This document shows, in pieces, positions 60,566 to 64,000 of a stretch of DNA of 64,000 nucleotides; position 1 is the first letter of the stretch, and each line of letters starts with the position of its first letter. Source of the stretch: Burkholderia anthina (lineage in GTDB: Bacteria; Pseudomonadota; Gammaproteobacteria; Burkholderiales; Burkholderiaceae); contig NZ_CABVLY010000027.1 of assembly GCF_902498995.1 (NCBI RefSeq), forward strand, positions 1-64,000, in the 5' to 3' direction. The position numbers and the translations under genes were made by a program. Under the pieces are notes generated by a model, which was not told the origin of the DNA, made no database searches, and was given only the letters and a program-made list of their open reading frames with translations.

Positions 60566-61324
60566 ATGAAACATGCCCTCGCCGTCATACTCGGCGCCTT
60601 CCTGTCACTCCCGATCCAGGCCGATGCATGCACGATCTTGTTGACCGACAGCATGGAACTGCCGCTGAATTCGGCCGAGATCGCCAATAGCGACAGGCTC
60701 GCCGTCGCCAGGCATTACCTGGCCGCCCGGGAATGGACGCGCGAAGGGGCGACGGCCTCGATCGACGCGGCGGCCTACGAATGGGAAAACCGGCCCAAGC
60801 AGCTCGCGCGACAACGCGGTGCGCAGATGCAATCCTTTCTCGTGCAACTCGGCATGTCGCCCGATGACATTTACGTCGACGAGCGAATCGTATCGCGCAG
60901 GAACGGCAGGCTCGATCCCGACGACAAAAAGCAGCTCTGGATCCAGTTCGTCCCGAAATGCCCGCCGGCGGGCTGTCAGGATCTCTGCAACTCGGCAGGT
61001 GCACCAGGTGTCGCGAGTCATGCACTGACACCCGCGACGCCCGGGCCTGAGCCCGACTCGGTCCGCTTTTCGTGCGGCGACGTCCGGGAGCCCGCACCGG
61101 CGCGTTTTGTGACGACGGAACGCTGGACTGCGCGCACACGCCATCAGACGTTGCTTTTGCGAGATCAAGGCCGGAAGCCGTTGATGCACACCTGCTACCG
61201 GATCAGCACCAGTGCAACGCAATACATCGGCATGACGGACGAGCACGGCGAAACGGCGACCATGCAATTATTGGGCCCCGAATACACGCGCATCGAACTC
61301 AAGCTGCCCCAACCCGGGCCGTGA
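60566..61324 (+). CDS. Exported OmpA-like protein with VgrG-tail-like domain
   Basis: 252-aa protein with a signal peptide ending near residue 21 (QADA). Residues about 40-135 look like an OmpA C-terminal peptidoglycan-binding fold (ARQRGAQMQSFLVQLGMSPDDIYVDERIV; WIQFVPKCPPAGC). A Pro/Ala linker follows. Residues about 195-247 (LLLRDQGRKPLMHTCYRIST; IGMTDEHGETATMQLLG) look like the small beta domain at the ends of type VI VgrG spikes. Six Cys may form disulfides. GGAGC ribosome site; likely co-transcribed with the metallopeptidase-like gene, possibly its periplasmic partner or inhibitor. Confidence 0.7.
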   Translation: MKHALAVILGAFLSLPIQADACTILLTDSMELPLNSAEIANSDRLAVARHYLAAREWTREGATASIDAAAYEWENRPKQLARQRGAQMQSFLVQLGMSPDDIYVDERIVSRRNGRLDPDDKKQLWIQFVPKCPPAGCQDLCNSAGAPGVASHALTPATPGPEPDSVRFSCGDVREPAPARFVTTERWTARTRHQTLLLRDQGRKPLMHTCYRISTSATQYIGMTDEHGETATMQLLGPEYTRIELKLPQPGP

Positions 61325-61435
61325 TCCTCGGCACGGTTCCCGCGAGCCGCAATCCGATCGCTCCGGGCGATATTGACGCGCCCGGAGCTCCGCCATGCGT
61401 GGATGATGGAGTGACTTCAGCGCGTCGCCACACCG

Positions 61436-62524
61436 TTACCGGCGCGGCACCCCGTCGCGCCATTCTCCCCAGTGCGTGACGATGTCCTGCACCAGCGGGT
61501 TGCCCGCGCGGTACAGGTTTTCGGTTGCCGGGGCGAAGCCGCCCTGGTCCGCGTAGTTCAGCAGGTTGTCGGCACTCGTCTGCCCCGCATACGGCCGGTC
61601 GAAATCGGAACCCGTGCGCAACACCGCCACGCGCGACAGGTCGACGCGCTTCACGCTCGCCGCGCGCTTGAGCGCTTCGAACGTCGCGTTGTCTTCCTGC
61701 GCGGTCATGCAGTAGGTGCCCTTGCCGTCGGTCAGGATCTTGGTCCACTGGCGCGCACGCTCGCCGATCAGCGTGCCCGAGAACCACGTGTTGCCCGACG
61801 ACGTGTCGCACTGGATCACCGTCGGCGGCCGGTTCGCCGGCGCGTACGTGAACTTCGCGCGCGCCGCCTGGGCCTGCGCGCTGTCGGCGAGCACGACGTT
61901 GCGCGACAACGCATACGCGGCATCGGTCAGCTTCGGGTTGAGCTGGAACACTTCGGTGCGGTAATCGAGCGGCGGTTTGTCGCTCGGGCTCTTCGTATTG
62001 ATGCCGAGATAGCCCGTGTTCCAGCCGGCCGGAATCTCGCGTGCATCGAGTTCCCACTGCAAGCTGAAATCGACCAGGTATTTCGACCACGCGGCCGAGC
62101 CGACCGTGCCTTGCGCGGGGTCGACGCCCGCGATGCCGGAAACCAGGAAGTACGTGTGACGCAGATCGAAGCGCCGCGAGAACGTGAGCGCCATGATCGA
62201 CGCGGTGGCGTTCGCGTAGCCCATGCCGGTCGTCACGACGCACACGTCCTGCTTGTTGCAGTGAACGGCCGGATAGTCGGGCGACAGTCCGGGCACGGCG
62301 ATGTCGCGCCACGGCCCGATCCGGTCGAGCCATGCCTGGCCCTCCGGACCGAACATCGTGATGATCATCACCTTGACCGGGCGGCCCTGTGCACCGGTCT
62401 CGGCGAATGCAGCGTTGCCCGCATCGTTGCCTTGGTTGCCCTGGTTGTCCTGCGCGATCGACGGCGCGGTCGCACAGGCCGCCAGCGAGAATGCAGCAGC
62501 GGAAAGAATGGAGCGAGTCAGCAT
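61436..62524 (-). CDS. Purine nucleoside permease (NUP family)
   Basis: 362-aa protein of the NUP family (PHO-like nucleoside phosphorylase fold). The N-terminus is a signal sequence with a lipobox-like LAAC at about residues 14-17, followed by a Gln/Asn-rich linker. Core segments: KVMIITMFGPEGQAWLDRIGPW, VVTTGMGYANATASIMAL, YFLVSGIAGVDPAQGTVGSAAW, IQCDTSSGNTWFSG. The family transports purine nucleosides in fungi; in bacteria its role is open. The last 28 codons lie in the right copy of the 86-bp repeat, so the gene end is intact next to the cassette. AAGGAACG before the ATG. Confidence 0.9.
   Translation of the reverse strand: MLTRSILSAAAFSLAACATAPSIAQDNQGNQGNDAGNAAFAETGAQGRPVKVMIITMFGPEGQAWLDRIGPWRDIAVPGLSPDYPAVHCNKQDVCVVTTGMGYANATASIMALTFSRRFDLRHTYFLVSGIAGVDPAQGTVGSAAWSKYLVDFSLQWELDAREIPAGWNTGYLGINTKSPSDKPPLDYRTEVFQLNPKLTDAAYALSRNVVLADSAQAQAARAKFTYAPANRPPTVIQCDTSSGNTWFSGTLIGERARQWTKILTDGKGTYCMTAQEDNATFEALKRAASVKRVDLSRVAVLRTGSDFDRPYAGQTSADNLLNYADQGGFAPATENLYRAGNPLVQDIVTHWGEWRDGVPRR
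61440..61525. repeat. 86-bp direct repeat, right copy
   Basis: The functional 3' end of the permease gene; identical to 59448-59533. Together the copies flank the metallopeptidase/OmpA-like cassette. Confidence 0.95.
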
Positions 62525-62760
62525 CGGCGTTCCTTGTTTCAATGATGTTGGGTGAGAACGGCTCTCGGAGACTGCGCGAGGGAGTATAGAACGCGCTTGC
62601 GCGATGCGGAACCCGACTACGAAACGGCCTGTGGCAATTGCCGACGTGACGTGCATGGATTGTGTCGCGCATCGGTCGATGCGATAAAAATCAGGAATGC
62701 TATCCGGTTGGCCTGCGCAGCGACGAAACGCCCTGCACCGAGGCTCACTGCCGCAAACCG

Positions 62761-63351
62761 CTATCCGCGCACGATCCCCGCCACGCCATAACCGAGCACG
62801 ACGAGCGCGGCAACCACATGGCTCGCCGCCAGCCATCGCGGCGACTTCACGATACGCCCGATCATGCTGCCGCCGAAGGCGAACACGAGCTGCCCGACGA
62901 GGCTGCCGGCAAATACGCAGGCGGCACCGGCGAGCCAGTGCCGATGCGCACCGGCGGCAGCGGTGGCGTAGCCGTAGAACAGCAGGATGGTCAGCGGATT
63001 CGCGAGCGTGACGAAGAACATCGACGTGAACGGGCGCGTGCCCGGCGGCGGCGCAGCGCCGTCCAGCGTGCGGCGCCGATCCCTCGGCGCCTGCCACATC
63101 ATGCGTGCGCCCATCGCGAGCAGCACGCATGCGCCGACGAAGCGAAACAGCGACAGGTGCGACGCGAGCGTGCCCGCCAGCATCGCACCGATCGTGAATG
63201 CGAGAACGGCATAGCAGCCGTCGGCCGACGCCACGCCCACCGCGGCGCGCACGCCGCTCGCGGTGCCGGCGCGCATGCCGTAATGCGCGATCATCAGCGC
63301 GACGGGCCCGACCGACAGCGCGATCATCAGCCCGAACAGGAAATCGCTCAT
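62761..63351 (-). CDS. LysE-family exporter
   Basis: 196-aa membrane protein with six hydrophobic segments, the size of LysE/RhtB amino acid exporters. DFLFGLMIALSVGPVALMIAHYGMRAGTASGVRAAVGVASADG is the family N-terminus, and FVTLANPLTILLF is the conserved NP segment. ATG at 63351 puts the first segment directly at the start as in relatives; an in-frame ATG at 63381 is possible. Substrate unknown. The 236 bases upstream of the permease gene (62525-62760) hold its promoter only. Confidence 0.87.
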   Translation of the reverse strand: MSDFLFGLMIALSVGPVALMIAHYGMRAGTASGVRAAVGVASADGCYAVLAFTIGAMLAGTLASHLSLFRFVGACVLLAMGARMMWQAPRDRRRTLDGAAPPPGTRPFTSMFFVTLANPLTILLFYGYATAAAGAHRHWLAGAACVFAGSLVGQLVFAFGGSMIGRIVKSPRWLAASHVVAALVVLGYGVAGIVRG

Positions 63352-63434
63352 CGGTTCGTCGATGCCGTCGAGGGAAGGCATCGATTCTACCGGCCGTCGG
63401 CGAACCACCGCGACTAAAGACGCGTCAGGACGCG

Positions 63435-64000
63435 TCAGGCGACGTCGACGCGCGACGGCCCGTCCACCATCTCGCCGATCACGGCCGCGCGGTCGAAACC
63501 GTCGGCGCGGAAGCAGGCGAGCACGTCGTCGACCGCGTCCGGCGCGCACGCGACCAGCAGGCCGCCGGACGTCTGCGGATCGGTCAGCAGGGCCTGCGCG
63601 ACCGGCGGCAGCCCGTCGGCAAGCCGCACGTCGCTGCCGTACGCTGCCCAGTTGCGGCCCGATGCGCCGGTCAACACGCCGTCGGCGACGAAGGCCTCGA
63701 CGCCCGCCAGCCACGGCAGCGACGCGTAGTGCACGCGCGCGGTGAGGTTCGCGCCACGTGCGAGCTCGAGCGTGTGCCCGAGCAGCCCGAAGCCCGTGAC
63801 GTCGGTCAGCGCATGCACGCCCGGCAGCGCGGCGAGCGCCGCGCCGGGACGGTTCAGCTTGGTGGTCGTCGCGACCATCTGCGCATAGCCGGCAGCGTCG
63901 AGCTGGTTCTTCTTCAGCGCGGCCGACAGCACGCCGACGCCGAGCGGCTTGCCGAGCACGAGCACGTCGCCCGCACGCGCGGCCGCGTTGCGCTTCACGC
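63435..64000 (-). CDS. selD: Selenide, water dikinase, 3' part
   Basis: The last 188 or so residues of SelD, which makes selenophosphate from selenide and ATP for selenocysteine and selenouridine. Seen: DVLVLGKPLGVGVLSAALKKNQ, ALTDVTGFGLLGHTLELARG, and LLTDPQTSGGLLVACAP. The gene runs off the right edge; the catalytic Cys/Sec and Lys of the N-terminal part are outside. It ends 83 bases from the LysE start. Confidence 0.93.
   Translation of the reverse strand, partial: VKRNAAARAGDVLVLGKPLGVGVLSAALKKNQLDAAGYAQMVATTTKLNRPGAALAALPGVHALTDVTGFGLLGHTLELARGANLTARVHYASLPWLAGVEAFVADGVLTGASGRNWAAYGSDVRLADGLPPVAQALLTDPQTSGGLLVACAPDAVDDVLACFRADGFDRAAVIGEMVDGPSRVDVA

Noticed and set aside
59444..61525. 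Interpretation of the 86-bp repeats as a complete integrative element with attachment sites
   Set aside because: No integrase, excisionase, tRNA target or inverted terminal repeats are present in the 2 kb between them, so only a repeat-flanked cassette is claimed.
63421..63440. Tandem ACGCGTCAGG copies
   Set aside because: Two copies of a 10-base unit in G+C-rich DNA at the selD stop; too short to mean anything.

Overview
The window is high-G+C (about 65-70%) dense bacterial DNA with short intergenic gaps, many ATGA/TGATG start-stop overlaps and weakly conserved promoters. Gene content points to a Burkholderia, most likely of the Burkholderia cepacia complex: the llpE-ceoA-ceoB-opcM efflux operon with its divergent LysR gene, the phnSTUV/phnWYA phosphonate cluster, DUF4148 and DUF3579 proteins, and many catabolic and transport genes. 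From memory, the ceo locus of B. cenocepacia lies on the second chromosome, so this is probably a chromosome-2 segment. No rRNA, tRNA, CRISPR array or insertion sequence was recognised.

Layout. 0.1-8.8 kb: 2-aminoethylphosphonate (2-AEP) use. A leftward operon carries the PhnS/T/U/V transporter, phosphonoacetate hydrolase, phosphonoacetaldehyde dehydrogenase and an HD-domain protein, and it is divergent from the transaminase phnW. Together they take 2-AEP to phosphonoacetaldehyde, phosphonoacetate, then acetate plus phosphate. 8.9-13.8 kb: quinate/shikimate catabolism (MFS carrier, quinate/shikimate dehydrogenase, type II dehydroquinase; divergent fused 3-dehydroshikimate dehydratase). 14-20.3 kb: a mixed stretch with a small protein, a PAS-AraC regulator, an orphan amino-acid-type binding protein, an MHS transporter, and DoxX, FucU and SnoaL-like genes. 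20.4-23.6 kb: a peptide-deformylase/class IV aminotransferase fusion coupled to a second orphan binding protein, divergent from an Lrp regulator. 23.7-30.4 kb: galactarate/glucarate catabolism (garD, kdgD, alpha-ketoglutarate semialdehyde dehydrogenase, a 5'-damaged gudP-like transporter gene) sharing an operator motif.

30.5-36.3 kb: an XRE regulator with a palindrome, then a zinc-starvation operon (COG0523 GTPase, FolE2, QueD-like protein, gamma-carbonic anhydrase, dihydroorotase) read leftward from a Zur-box-like palindrome. 36.4-43.5 kb: a periplasmic protein, then a six-gene organosulfur-type operon (MetQ/N/I-like transporter, DszA-like and DszC-like flavin monooxygenases, one unknown helical protein). 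43.7-50.2 kb: a 2-hydroxycarboxylate transporter behind a sigma-54 promoter, followed by a DctB/DctD-like two-component pair, a DUF3579 protein and an alpha/beta hydrolase. 50.3-58.5 kb: the CeoR-regulated RND multidrug efflux operon.

58.9-64 kb: small secreted proteins, then a lower-G+C cassette of about 2 kb flanked by perfect 86-bp direct repeats that copy the 3' end of a purine nucleoside permease gene. It holds an M35-type metallopeptidase-like protein and a secreted OmpA-like protein with a VgrG-like tail. A LysE exporter and the 3' part of selD end the window. The strongest candidates for something undescribed are the deformylase-aminotransferase fusion and the repeat-flanked metallopeptidase cassette.
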